From Holzapfeliella saturejae (GTDB lineage: Bacteria > Bacillota > Bacilli > Lactobacillales > Lactobacillaceae), in NCBI RefSeq assembly GCF_037546065.1, contig NZ_JAWMWG010000001.1:1116001-1180000 (forward strand): 64,000 nt of DNA, read 5' to 3'. A program made the position numbers and the translations under genes. The stretch's first letter is position 1; each line of letters opens with the position of its first letter. The notes beneath the pieces are model-generated. The model ran no database searches and was not told the origin of the DNA. It was given only the letters and a program-made list of their open reading frames with translations. Below, in pieces: positions 16,866 through 25,319 of this stretch.

Positions 16866-16967
16866 TTGACCACGCTCCTTTGCTTTGAACTCTAATTTAG
16901 ATAATCTCTTTAACAATTCGTAGTATACAACTAAATTTTGCACAATACTACTTAATTTAAAAAATAA

Positions 16968-16996
16968 ATTATATCTAATTAGTCTTGTTCTTATAA
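16968..16996 (-). promoter_or_regulatory. candidate spx promoter
   Basis: On the minus strand TTATAA (16991-16996), 17 bases, TATAAT (16968-16973), about 100 bases before the spx ATG. A second -10-like TATACT lies closer to the gene at 16922-16927. The rest of the 16866-17092 gap is AT-rich with nothing else recognised. Confidence 0.4.
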
Positions 16997-17092
16997 AAGA
17001 GCCTCATCAAAGTCATTAAACACTATTAACAAATTCATAAGTTTTTATTAATTTTAATTCCATTCTTATTTATTTGTTTATTTTTATTTTTC

Positions 17093-17827
17093 TTAAATTT
17101 TTTGAATTAACCCAACTTTAGCAATTTCGGCGTGTGAGAATACCTCTTTAGCCTCAGCTAAAATTTGTTGATGATCAATTGTTTGAGGTAAATGACTCAA
17201 TAATAAAGACTTAGCCCCTGCTTTTTGAGCTAACTGTGCTGACTCTTCAGAAGTCATGTGCCATTTACGTCCAGTCTTATCCTTAGCAAAATTTGTATCT
17301 GTTAACAGCAAATCAGCATCACGACTAAAGTCAACTAAGTCTTCAAAGTAAGCAGTATCAGCTGTAAATACGAAAACTTTACCTGTTGTTTTTTCAGTAA
17401 TTCTCATCGCATAGGCTGGAACAGGGTGTTGCGTTCTTAAAAAACTAATTTCAAATGGTCCTAAATCAAGCGGCTGATAATCAAAGTAAGGATACCCTTT
17501 TGTAATACCATCCATACTTAGATTTGCGAAGCTAATAAAGTCTTGATTATGACCATAAATTGGTAATACTGATTGTCTTTTTTCACCCGGATGTAATTGG
17601 TAGTAATATTGTAATACTCCAATATCACTCGCATGATCATGATGATAGTGTGATAATAATACCGCATCCAACTCAAATGGATCTAAGTAGTGTTCAAGTG
17701 CCAAAAGTGACCCGCTACCTGCATCAAGTAATAAGTTGAATCCATCTTCTGATTGTAATAAATAAGATGAGCTAGCTGAACCTGCATAAGGATAGCCACC
17801 ATAAATACCTAGTACTGTTAATTTCAT
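17093..17827 (-). CDS. metallo-beta-lactamase fold hydrolase (YhfI-like)
   Basis: 244 residues. Metal motif LLSHYHHDHASDIG (HxHxDH), N-terminal NLLLDAGSGSLLAL, and a downstream histidine/aspartate pair (FTADTAYF, LLLSHLP). This resembles the RNase Z-like / YhfI subfamily of MBL phosphodiesterases, which lack an export signal. Substrate unknown. It follows the ABC permease gene by 18 bases on the same strand and could be co-transcribed with the exporter. Confidence 0.85.
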   Translation of the reverse strand: MKLTVLGIYGGYPYAGSASSSYLLQSEDGFNLLLDAGSGSLLALEHYLDPFELDAVLLSHYHHDHASDIGVLQYYYQLHPGEKRQSVLPIYGHNQDFISFANLSMDGITKGYPYFDYQPLDLGPFEISFLRTQHPVPAYAMRITEKTTGKVFVFTADTAYFEDLVDFSRDADLLLTDTNFAKDKTGRKWHMTSEESAQLAQKAGAKSLLLSHLPQTIDHQQILAEAKEVFSHAEIAKVGLIQKI

Positions 17828-17845
17828 AATTTTACTCCTTTGTAA

Positions 17846-19897
17846 CTAAATTTTTTGTTTAACTAAATACCAATAATTTTGATAAATTGCATAATACGCT
17901 ACTATTGTAAACCCTATAACCAATCCACATAAAGTTATAAAGCTAGGATAACCCGTAAAGTTTAAATATAGAATAAATGGAATTAATAAGAGAATCATGT
18001 ATACCATAACAAATAGTGTCGGCATCAAAAAATAATATGCTGTATATTTAAATACTAATTTTTTAATATCTGATTTCAAATTACCTAGTTTAACTAATGA
18101 TTGATAATCAGTTAAGTTCTGACTGAAATCAGTATTTAGCTTTAATAGTAAGATAACTTGTGTCGCAATAATTAACAAACCACTAAAAACAATTAAAATG
18201 AATTGGATATTTGATAAAACATAAGACGAAGTAACTTGATCTTTATAATAAGAATTGTAAGCACTCAAAGTGGCAAAACTGAAGGGTATCCTAGCTGAAT
18301 CTGAATTTAAAATAGCCATATCTTCAACCGTTAATTGACTTTTTTTATCGTTCTCTACTATAGCTTTTATATTAATATTTTGATTAGTCAAATCATTAGC
18401 TAAATCACTTAATGTTTGTTTATAATTTTGAACTTGGCTAGGCTTAATATTATAAGAAATCACTTGGTAAGTAACATCTGATTGAATTTGTGCAAAATCT
18501 TGGTCCGAAACAATAATATTTTGATCAGGTATTAGGCCATACCCTGCGGGCTTAGGTCTATTTGTCATCCACTCATCTACATGAAAGGCTTTTTTTCGAC
18601 CATTCTCTAAATTTAGTTCAAGGGTATCTCCTGAGAAAAAACCATACAATATAAAACTGAATTGTCCATCTGTCAATGTTATTTCTTTAGCTCCTAGTTG
18701 TTCATTTGAGACATTTGGCCGATTAGTTGCCGGATAAACTCGGTTCAAAAATCCCTCTCGAATAGCTTGATTATAACTGGATTGTGAGATTACACCAAAT
18801 TTACGATTTGAGACATTAGTGTAATATAATAACTTAATAGGCATTACTTGTTGATGTTCAATTGTTAAGTTATTATCCCGCATAACCCGTTCAACTTCTG
18901 CTTGATTAAAACTAGTTGTCACAAATTCAGAAGGATTTATTCTTACGTTATTTTGAGCCAGACCATTATCACCATACGCAAAAATAAATAGACCGATTAT
19001 AGCCAACATATTGATAATCCCAATCACGATTGCTGTCCAACTACTATCAGACAGACTTCGTTTTAATTGACTGTAAACAACGACTTTCAAATCATTTGCC
19101 CGTCTTTTTCGTTTTTTCTTTTCTAATACTCGAAAAATCCACCATCTAAAAAATGTAATTAAAAATAAAAGACTCAAAAAAGCATAAAAAACAGGAAATC
19201 TTGTCAATTGAAATACTGACATAATAATTCCCATTAAAAGTAGTAGTTGTAAAAATGAAACTAAAATATTGGGACTTCTTCTTAATTTTCGCCTTTTAAT
19301 TTCAGACTTTTTAGGATTCGCATAATTGTTAAAGTACGTTGGTGTTTTTAACAATCGTGTCGTCAAAGTCAAAATCAAAAATTGCATCCCAAAAACAACT
19401 AAAAATGTTAAGAATGTTTCTTGAAGGGGTGCTTTTAGCACCATACTCCATGTATTATGCCAACCTAACAATCGAATTAATATTAAATTCAAAAGTGGCG
19501 TGCTAATAATACCAATGATAATCCCTACTATTAATGCACCAAAGTGAATAATAAACTGTTGAATAGCAAAAAAACGGACAACTTGGCTTTTATTGAACCC
19601 AGCAATTAATAACTTGGCTAAATTATTTTTAGAAATTTTGAAAAACAAAATAGAGGTAATAATTAAAAACAAGATAATAAAGACTAATTCTGAAAATTTA
19701 GTTAGCATGGCAATGATACTAATACTCATCATATAAGTTCCGAGCATTGAATTCGAATCAATAGTTTGATAATTAGGATTATAAGACAAGTTAGCAAAGA
19801 AAAAATAAACAGCGATTGCTAGGGCAACTGCTGTTGCATAAACCGTAAAATAGCCAATATTACTTTTAAGGTCTTTGAGTGCGGCTTTAAAAATCAT
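17846..19897 (-). CDS. BceB-type ABC transporter permease (peptide antibiotic resistance)
   Basis: 683 residues from the ATG at 19897, with GGAGG 8 bases upstream. About ten membrane helices: helix 1 at residues 17-36, further helices to about 290, then a large extracellular domain of roughly 200 residues (about 310-540), then three C-terminal helices. This is the FtsX/BceB architecture that senses and removes cell-wall-targeting peptide antibiotics. It overlaps the ATPase gene by 11 bases. Divergent response regulator and kinase genes complete a Bce-type flux-sensing module. Confidence 0.9.
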   Translation of the reverse strand: MIFKAALKDLKSNIGYFTVYATAVALAIAVYFFFANLSYNPNYQTIDSNSMLGTYMMSISIIAMLTKFSELVFIILFLIITSILFFKISKNNLAKLLIAGFNKSQVVRFFAIQQFIIHFGALIVGIIIGIISTPLLNLILIRLLGWHNTWSMVLKAPLQETFLTFLVVFGMQFLILTLTTRLLKTPTYFNNYANPKKSEIKRRKLRRSPNILVSFLQLLLLMGIIMSVFQLTRFPVFYAFLSLLFLITFFRWWIFRVLEKKKRKRRANDLKVVVYSQLKRSLSDSSWTAIVIGIINMLAIIGLFIFAYGDNGLAQNNVRINPSEFVTTSFNQAEVERVMRDNNLTIEHQQVMPIKLLYYTNVSNRKFGVISQSSYNQAIREGFLNRVYPATNRPNVSNEQLGAKEITLTDGQFSFILYGFFSGDTLELNLENGRKKAFHVDEWMTNRPKPAGYGLIPDQNIIVSDQDFAQIQSDVTYQVISYNIKPSQVQNYKQTLSDLANDLTNQNINIKAIVENDKKSQLTVEDMAILNSDSARIPFSFATLSAYNSYYKDQVTSSYVLSNIQFILIVFSGLLIIATQVILLLKLNTDFSQNLTDYQSLVKLGNLKSDIKKLVFKYTAYYFLMPTLFVMVYMILLLIPFILYLNFTGYPSFITLCGLVIGFTIVAYYAIYQNYWYLVKQKI

Positions 19898-20645
19898 AAC
19901 CTTCACCTCCACCAACTGTCGCTTGCATTTCAACAATTGACTCAAAGAAGGCTTGTCGACTATCTACACGATTAATTTGAGAAAAGAGTCGCCCATCTTT
20001 CACAAAAATAATCCGATCACAATAACTCGCCGCAAAAGGATCATGAGTAACCATTACTAAACTATGATGCTCACGATTCAACTGTGTCAAAAATTGCAGC
20101 AAGTAAGTCGCTGATTTTGAGTCTAAACTGCCGGTTGGTTCATCAGCTAAGATCAACTCTGGTTCTTTGATAATAGCTCTAGCTGCACTAACTTTTTGCT
20201 GTTGTCCAGGAGACAAATCAAATACATTTTGGTCGAGTAAAGCTTCAATATTTAACCGATTTGCAATATCAAAAATTTTTTCTTCAACATCTTTACGTTT
20301 AACCCGTAACGCTAGCAAAGATAACTCGATATTTTCTTTAACAGTTAAGGAACTTAATAAGTTAGGGTCTTGAAAAATAAGTCCCATCTTTCTTTGGCGA
20401 TTTTTAGCACGTTGACTATCAGAAAAATCCCTTAAATCAATGCCATCCATAGTAATTTTCCCAAATGATAAATAATCAATTTGAGCTAATAAGTTTAAGA
20501 TAGTGCTCTTCCCTGAACCTGAAGGACCCATAATCCCTAAAAATTCACCCTTCTCTAACTTAAAGCTTAAATTATCAAGTGCTTGAACTTGGTTAACCCC
20601 ATATCCATATAATTTTGAAACCTGATTAAATGTTATATAACTCAT
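19887..20645 (-). CDS. BceA-type ABC transporter ATP-binding protein
   Basis: 252 residues from the ATG at 20645 (GGGGAG upstream). Walker A GPSGSGKST, Q-loop FQDPNLLSSL, an LSPGQQQ signature instead of LSGGQ, Walker B LILADEPTGSLD and the H-loop VMVTHDP. The domain type matches LolD/BceA ATPases that partner FtsX-like permeases. First gene of the exporter operon, 88 bases from the divergent response regulator. Confidence 0.94.
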   Translation of the reverse strand: MSYITFNQVSKLYGYGVNQVQALDNLSFKLEKGEFLGIMGPSGSGKSTILNLLAQIDYLSFGKITMDGIDLRDFSDSQRAKNRQRKMGLIFQDPNLLSSLTVKENIELSLLALRVKRKDVEEKIFDIANRLNIEALLDQNVFDLSPGQQQKVSAARAIIKEPELILADEPTGSLDSKSATYLLQFLTQLNREHHSLVMVTHDPFAASYCDRIIFVKDGRLFSQINRVDSRQAFFESIVEMQATVGGGEGYDF

Positions 20646-20733
20646 ATCAAACTCCCCTTGATTTTTTGACCCCAAAAACGTCATAATTTGTTATCCTTAA
20701 TAATAACTAATTTAAATGACAAGGTGAATACTC

Positions 20734-21408
20734 ATGTACAAAATAATGATTGTTGAAGATGACCGCACAGTGAACACACTGATTGCTGAAGCCATCGAAA
20801 AATGGCAAATGGAACCGATTATCGTTGATGATTTTAATGATGTTGAAGAGCTCTTTTTAAAGACACAACCTCATTTGATTTTGATGGACATTAATCTTCC
20901 TGTATACGATGGCTTTTACTGGAACCAACGGATTCGCTTACACTCTAAAATCCCAATTATTTTTATTTCCTCACGTAATACCAACATGGATATGGTTATG
21001 GCGATGAATATGGGAGCTGATGATTACGTTTCTAAGCCTTTTTCAACTGACGTTTTAGTCGCTAAAATTAATGCGTTACTGCGTCGTACTTATAATTATA
21101 AAGATGATCATCAAGATATTATTTCCTTGCATAATGTTACTTTAAATTTATCAAACTCGACCGTTAAAGTGAATGACCAAGCGATTGATTTATCAAAAAA
21201 TGAATATAAGCTACTGCAAGTTTTAATGAATCAAAGTGGTCAAATTGTTTCAAGAGACCATTTATTGCGTAGTCTTTGGGAAGATGAACGCTTTGTTGAT
21301 GATAATACACTAACGGTTAATATTAATCGACTTCGTAAAAAAATTGAAGTGGCTGGTGCTAAAGACTTTATCAAGACTAAAGTTGGCCAGGGTTATTTGA
21401 TCGAATAG
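20734..21408 (+). CDS. OmpR-family response regulator (BceR-like)
   Basis: 224 residues. Receiver domain with acidic pocket EDD at residues 8-10, phosphoacceptor in LILMDINLPVYDGF, and the conserved lysine in DDYVSKPFS. The C-terminal winged-helix DNA-binding domain includes NEYKLLQVLMNQSGQIVSR and VDDNTLTVNINRLRKKI. It probably activates the divergent exporter operon when the kinase is stimulated. The kinase gene follows after 13 bases. Confidence 0.95.
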   Translation: MYKIMIVEDDRTVNTLIAEAIEKWQMEPIIVDDFNDVEELFLKTQPHLILMDINLPVYDGFYWNQRIRLHSKIPIIFISSRNTNMDMVMAMNMGADDYVSKPFSTDVLVAKINALLRRTYNYKDDHQDIISLHNVTLNLSNSTVKVNDQAIDLSKNEYKLLQVLMNQSGQIVSRDHLLRSLWEDERFVDDNTLTVNINRLRKKIEVAGAKDFIKTKVGQGYLIE

Positions 21409-21421
21409 TTAGGAGTAAGTT

Positions 21422-22492
21422 ATGATCTTTCTTAAATTTCTAAGGGACCAACTACCTTTTCTAGGATTGTTTATTGCATTGATTGCCATTATGAACGTTG
21501 TCCTTTGGCTCGACCCTACCCAAAGTATTCACTGGTTTAATCTGCTTTATCTAGATGGCATTTGTTTATTGATTTTAGTCGGATTTACAATTGGTTCTTA
21601 CTTAAAAAAGCGACCCTTTTTAATGGAGCTTTATTTTCGAACGCAATATCCTCATAAAAGCTATAATCAAACCCTCAAAACAGGTAAAAGTCAAAGTGAA
21701 TTGATTTATCAAAAAGCATACAATACTTTAGTTGACTACGGTAAAGAAGAAAATTTAAAATTAATCAATCGACAAAATGACCAAACTGAATACGTTGATT
21801 CATGGGTTCATGAAATTAAAATCCCCCTAGCTGCCTTACAGCTTTTACAAGAAAACATTCAAACGCAAATTACGGATAATAAAAACCGACAAATCAAAAC
21901 GGAAATTAGTCAAATTAGTCATTTGGTTGATCAAGTGCTTTATTACTCTCGTTTAGATAATTTTACGCAAGATTACCTCATCCAGCGTTACCGTCTGAAA
22001 AAAATTGTGAACCAAGTAGCATTAGAGAATATGACGACTTTTTTAGAAAAACATATTCAATTTGAACTTGAAGGCGAAGATACCCCTATTTTGACGGATC
22101 AAAAATGGTTAGCTTATATTTTGACACAATTATTTTCAAATGCTTTGAAGTACACGCCTGATAATGGTTCTATCAAAGCCAAAATTATTCAAGACCATAA
22201 AGTTACTATCTTACAAATTACCGATACGGGTGTTGGGATTCCAAAACAAGATATTTCCCGAATTTTTGACAAGGGATTCACGGGTGAAAACGGTCGTAAA
22301 CAAGATAAAAAATCAACAGGTCTAGGTCTTTATCTTGCTCAAAAAATGGCTCAAAAATTAGGTCATGAGCTAACGGTCAGTTCTACCCCTGGTAAAGGAA
22401 CCACCTTCTCTATTCAATTTCCTTTTTTATCTTATTATAATGATGAAAACCAAGATAATAATTTATCCTACAAAAAAAGAACAAAAGCTTAG
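21422..22492 (+). CDS. intramembrane-sensing histidine kinase (BceS-like)
   Basis: 356 residues. Two N-terminal helices (about residues 12-30 and 40-60) separated by a very short loop, so no extracellular sensor domain. H-box DSWVHEIKIPLAALQL, N-box NALKYTP, G1 DTGVGIPK, G2 STGLGLYLAQ. This is the small IM-HK class that depends on a partner BceAB exporter to detect peptide antibiotics. Its stop codon lies in the loop of the terminator that follows. Confidence 0.94.
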   Translation: MIFLKFLRDQLPFLGLFIALIAIMNVVLWLDPTQSIHWFNLLYLDGICLLILVGFTIGSYLKKRPFLMELYFRTQYPHKSYNQTLKTGKSQSELIYQKAYNTLVDYGKEENLKLINRQNDQTEYVDSWVHEIKIPLAALQLLQENIQTQITDNKNRQIKTEISQISHLVDQVLYYSRLDNFTQDYLIQRYRLKKIVNQVALENMTTFLEKHIQFELEGEDTPILTDQKWLAYILTQLFSNALKYTPDNGSIKAKIIQDHKVTILQITDTGVGIPKQDISRIFDKGFTGENGRKQDKKSTGLGLYLAQKMAQKLGHELTVSSTPGKGTTFSIQFPFLSYYNDENQDNNLSYKKRTKA

Positions 22493-22506
22493 GCTTTTGT
22501 TCTTTT
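22475..22506. terminator. bidirectional terminator kinase / copB
   Basis: Perfect 14-bp stem AAAAGAACAAAAGC / GCTTTTGTTCTTTT with a TTAG loop that includes the kinase stop codon. Confidence 0.9.
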
Positions 22507-22511
22507 ATTTT

Positions 22512-24650
22512 TTAAGCTTTAAATTTTAAAGTCATGGCATTAATTGCAACAATAACTGTTGATAAGGACATTAAAACTGCCCCGACAGCTGGATTAAGCA
22601 TAAAGCCAATTGGTGCTAGAATACCTGCAGCTAGTGGTAAGGCTAAGATATTATAACCTGCTCCCCACCAGAGGTTTTCTACCATCTTACGTTTAGTTAA
22701 CTTCGTTAATTCAAATAAAGCTAGAACTTTATCCAGCGATTGACTAGTTAACACGACATCTGCTGCATCAATAGCAACGTCAGTCCCTGAACCAATAGCA
22801 ACACCAATATCTGATGCAGCTAGCGTTGGAGCATCATTAATCCCATCACCAATCATCATAACACGGTGTCCTTTGTGATGTAATTGGTGGATATAGTCTA
22901 ATTTATCTTGGGGCAACAATTGTGCCTGTACTTCTGTAATACCTAACTGATCAGCTACTTTTTGAGCAGTTAACGCATTATCACCTGTTAGCATAACGGG
23001 TGTAATATTTTGAGCTTTAAGTTTTTCAATAAATGATTTAGCTTCTGGTTTAATTTTGTCACCTGTAGCCACAACCGCTAACACTTCTTGGTCAGCAATT
23101 AAATAAGAAACCGTCAAACCTTGAGCGGCTAAACTTTGATAACTAGTTGCATCTACTGATAAGTTATGTTGATCTAGGTAAGATTTTGAAACGATCTGAT
23201 ACGTTTTGCCAGAAACACTTCCTGACAAGCCGACACCTTTAATAGCATTCACTTCTTCAGGTGCATCAAAATGAATTTGTTGATCAGTTGCAAATTTGAC
23301 AATACTTTTGGCAACAGGATGACTGGATTGTGATTCTAAGGCTGCTGCAATAGCTAAAGCTTCTTCTTTAGAAATTTTTTGACTGAGACTTTCAAAATGA
23401 GCCACCTCAAACTTACCATCAGTTAAGGTTCCTGTTTTATCTAATGCAATATAATCAATTTGTGAAGTCAATTCAATCACGTCACGGTTTTTGATTAATA
23501 GACCATTAACCGCTGAAAGTGACGTAAATCGAGCCGTCACAAGTGGAATAGCCAGTCCTAAGGCATGTGGACATGCAATAACCAAGACAGTTACTAACAC
23601 AAGAAATGCATTGGCTACTGTGCCAAAGAACAACCAAGTAATAAAGGCAACTAAACCAACTAAAACTGCTGCATAAAATAGCCAACCAGCTACTTTATCA
23701 GCCAAGGTTTCAACTTTTGATTTGTTTTGTTGAGCGTCCATGACTAATTGTTTAATTTTTGAAAGATAGCCACTGTTTCCAACACCAGTAACTTGAACCA
23801 AAATTGTTCCATCTTCATTAGTTGAACCACCAATAACGGTTTCACCAGCTTCTTTAGCAACGGCTTTAGATTCACCTGTTACTAAAAATTCATTAACTTG
23901 TGTATTTCCTTTGGTAATAACACCATCAGCTGGGATTGTTTCGCCGGCTTTAATCATAAGTGTTTGATTTTCTTTAACTTCAGATAATAACACTTCATGA
24001 GCATGGCCGTGTTCATCTACCAGTTGTGCTTTTTCAGGTAATAATTTTGATAAATTATCAAGGGCATTATTAGCCTGCATCGTCGCATTCATTTCAATCC
24101 AATGACCAGCAATCATAATGACGATTAGCGTTGCTAGTTCAAAGAAAAAGTTCATTGTATGTTGATGGAAGAATTCATTTGCAACAAAGGAATACAAACT
24201 ATAAAAGTAAGCAACACTAATTCCCATTGCAACCAAAGTCATCATCGCAGGTGATCGATGTTTAATCTCATCTTTTGCACCGAGTAAGAATGGTGCCCCA
24301 CCATAGAAATACAAAATAGTTGATAAAATTAATACTAACCATTGCGAACCCGGAAATTCAAATTGAAAAAATAAAGGAACATCCATCATTGGTGATAAGA
24401 AAACTACCGGAATAGCCAAAATTAACGAAATAATTAATTTTTGTTTCAAATTACCCATGTGCGCCATGCCATGGCCATGCATACTGTGGTCCATTCCACC
24501 ATGATCATGATTCATGTGTGAATGATCCATGTGCATATGATTGTGGTCATGATTCATGTGATCACTATGATTCATAGTTGAATGATTACTGTGGTCCATA
24601 TGTGAATGGTCCATATGATGTTGATGATTGTCGTGTTTTTGATTTTTCAT
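22512..24650 (-). CDS. copB: CopB-type copper-translocating P-type ATPase
   Basis: 712 residues from the ATG at 24650, with GGGGG 7 bases upstream (a TTG one codon earlier is too close). The first ~68 residues are a His/Met/Asp/Asn-rich tail with repeated MDHSHM-type units in place of CxxC domains. Then come eight helices, the intramembrane CPH motif (VIACPHALGLAIPL) that marks the P1B-3 CopB class, phosphorylation site DKTGTLTDG, TGES loop and GDGINDAP. It exports copper (or silver) ions across the membrane. No CopY or CopZ gene is adjacent, and I see no clear TACAnnTGTA operator upstream. Confidence 0.93.
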   Translation of the reverse strand: MKNQKHDNHQHHMDHSHMDHSNHSTMNHSDHMNHDHNHMHMDHSHMNHDHGGMDHSMHGHGMAHMGNLKQKLIISLILAIPVVFLSPMMDVPLFFQFEFPGSQWLVLILSTILYFYGGAPFLLGAKDEIKHRSPAMMTLVAMGISVAYFYSLYSFVANEFFHQHTMNFFFELATLIVIMIAGHWIEMNATMQANNALDNLSKLLPEKAQLVDEHGHAHEVLLSEVKENQTLMIKAGETIPADGVITKGNTQVNEFLVTGESKAVAKEAGETVIGGSTNEDGTILVQVTGVGNSGYLSKIKQLVMDAQQNKSKVETLADKVAGWLFYAAVLVGLVAFITWLFFGTVANAFLVLVTVLVIACPHALGLAIPLVTARFTSLSAVNGLLIKNRDVIELTSQIDYIALDKTGTLTDGKFEVAHFESLSQKISKEEALAIAAALESQSSHPVAKSIVKFATDQQIHFDAPEEVNAIKGVGLSGSVSGKTYQIVSKSYLDQHNLSVDATSYQSLAAQGLTVSYLIADQEVLAVVATGDKIKPEAKSFIEKLKAQNITPVMLTGDNALTAQKVADQLGITEVQAQLLPQDKLDYIHQLHHKGHRVMMIGDGINDAPTLAASDIGVAIGSGTDVAIDAADVVLTSQSLDKVLALFELTKLTKRKMVENLWWGAGYNILALPLAAGILAPIGFMLNPAVGAVLMSLSTVIVAINAMTLKFKA

Positions 24651-24686
24651 CAAACTACCCCCTTCAAAATTTAACTTTCTAGCATA

Positions 24687-24714
24687 AGTATACCACTTAA
24701 CTAACTTTTTGTAA
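24687..24714 (-). promoter_or_regulatory. candidate copB promoter
   Basis: On the minus strand TTACAA (24709-24714), 16 bases, TATACT (24687-24692), ending about 37 bases before the copB ATG. Confidence 0.4.
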
Positions 24715-24734
24715 GTATCAATTTAAATTTAGGC

Positions 24735-24764
24735 AAAAAAAAAGCACCAATATAACTATTGATA
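24735..24764 (-). terminator. terminator after ptsH
   Basis: On the minus strand TATCAATA / TATTGGTG (with two wobble pairs) around a GTTA loop, then C and a run of nine T. A second weak inverted repeat, AATAACCA / TGGCTATT, is at 24769-24786. Confidence 0.7.
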
Positions 24765-24798
24765 CTAAAATAACCACTTGGCTATTAAAAATTATGTC

Positions 24799-25062
24799 TT
24801 AAACAAGACCTTCTTTTTTCATTGTTTCGTCAATTGCATCTAAAGCTGCAGAAGCATCGTCGCCATCAACACTGACAACAACATCTGACCCTTGTCCCAC
24901 ACCTAAAGACATAACACCCATGATTGATTTTAAATCAACGGTTTTGCCTTGGTATTCTAAGGTAGATTTTGAATCAAATTTACTAGCTGTCTGAACTAGT
25001 AATGTTGCTGGACGTGCATGAATCCCAGTTTCGGATGTAATGTGATAGTCGCGTTTTTCCAT
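24799..25062 (-). CDS. ptsH: phosphocarrier protein HPr
   Basis: 87 residues. Catalytic histidine in GIHARPATLLV (His15) and the regulatory serine in KSIMGVMSLG (Ser46, the HPr kinase target). HPr passes phosphate from enzyme I to the sugar-specific PTS proteins and, as P-Ser-HPr, is the CcpA corepressor. Enzyme I (ptsI), which normally follows in one operon, is absent: a terminator and copB follow instead. Divergent from clpE. Confidence 0.97.
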   Translation of the reverse strand: MEKRDYHITSETGIHARPATLLVQTASKFDSKSTLEYQGKTVDLKSIMGVMSLGVGQGSDVVVSVDGDDASAALDAIDETMKKEGLV

Positions 25063-25220
25063 GTCTATCTATCTCCTTTTAAATAAAAATGGACTGAAGA
25101 AATTAAGTCTTCTCCTACAATTAAAGATTATCATTTTTTACCTTAAATAACAATAAGTATATTCCCATTGCAGACCCTTATCTTAACATTTTTAATTATT
25201 TTTTGTAAGTTAATTATAGT

Positions 25221-25247
25221 TTAGCACTTGAAATATGAGAGTGCTAA
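25221..25247. promoter_or_regulatory. CIRCE operator (HrcA binding site) of clpE
   Basis: TTAGCACTT, 9 bases, GAGTGCTAA: one mismatch from the CIRCE consensus inverted repeat. It covers the -35 element and most of the spacer of the clpE promoter, a position expected for repression by HrcA. Confidence 0.88.
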
Positions 25248-25256
25248 AAGTATAAT
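25228..25256 (+). promoter_or_regulatory. clpE promoter
   Basis: TTGAAA (25228-25233), spacer of exactly 17, consensus TATAAT (25251-25256). Transcription is expected near 25263, giving a leader of about 57 bases. Confidence 0.75.
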
Positions 25257-25266
25257 GAACATATTC

Positions 25267-25304
25267 CTTTTGAAAGTCTCACTCGCTTTCAAATTTTTCA
25301 AAAG
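25267..25304 (+). promoter_or_regulatory. clpE leader with two mutually exclusive hairpins
   Basis: TTTGAAAG (25269-25276) pairs perfectly with CTTTCAAA (25286-25293). The overlapping CTTTTGAA (25267-25274) pairs perfectly with TTCAAAAG (25297-25304), whose 3' end runs into the Shine-Dalgarno GAAAGG (25304-25309). The two stems share bases 25269-25274 and cannot form together. Confidence 0.5.
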
Positions 25305-25319
25305 AAAGGTGTGAATGAT

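Noticed and set aside
22475..22506. Perfect inverted repeat as a possible mobile-element end
   Set aside because: Has T and A runs on both sides between convergent genes and behaves as a bidirectional terminator; no transposase or target-site duplication.
24651..24798. CopY-type operator (TACAnnTGTA) upstream of copB
   Set aside because: Looked for on both strands and not found; only a plain promoter-like pair is present.
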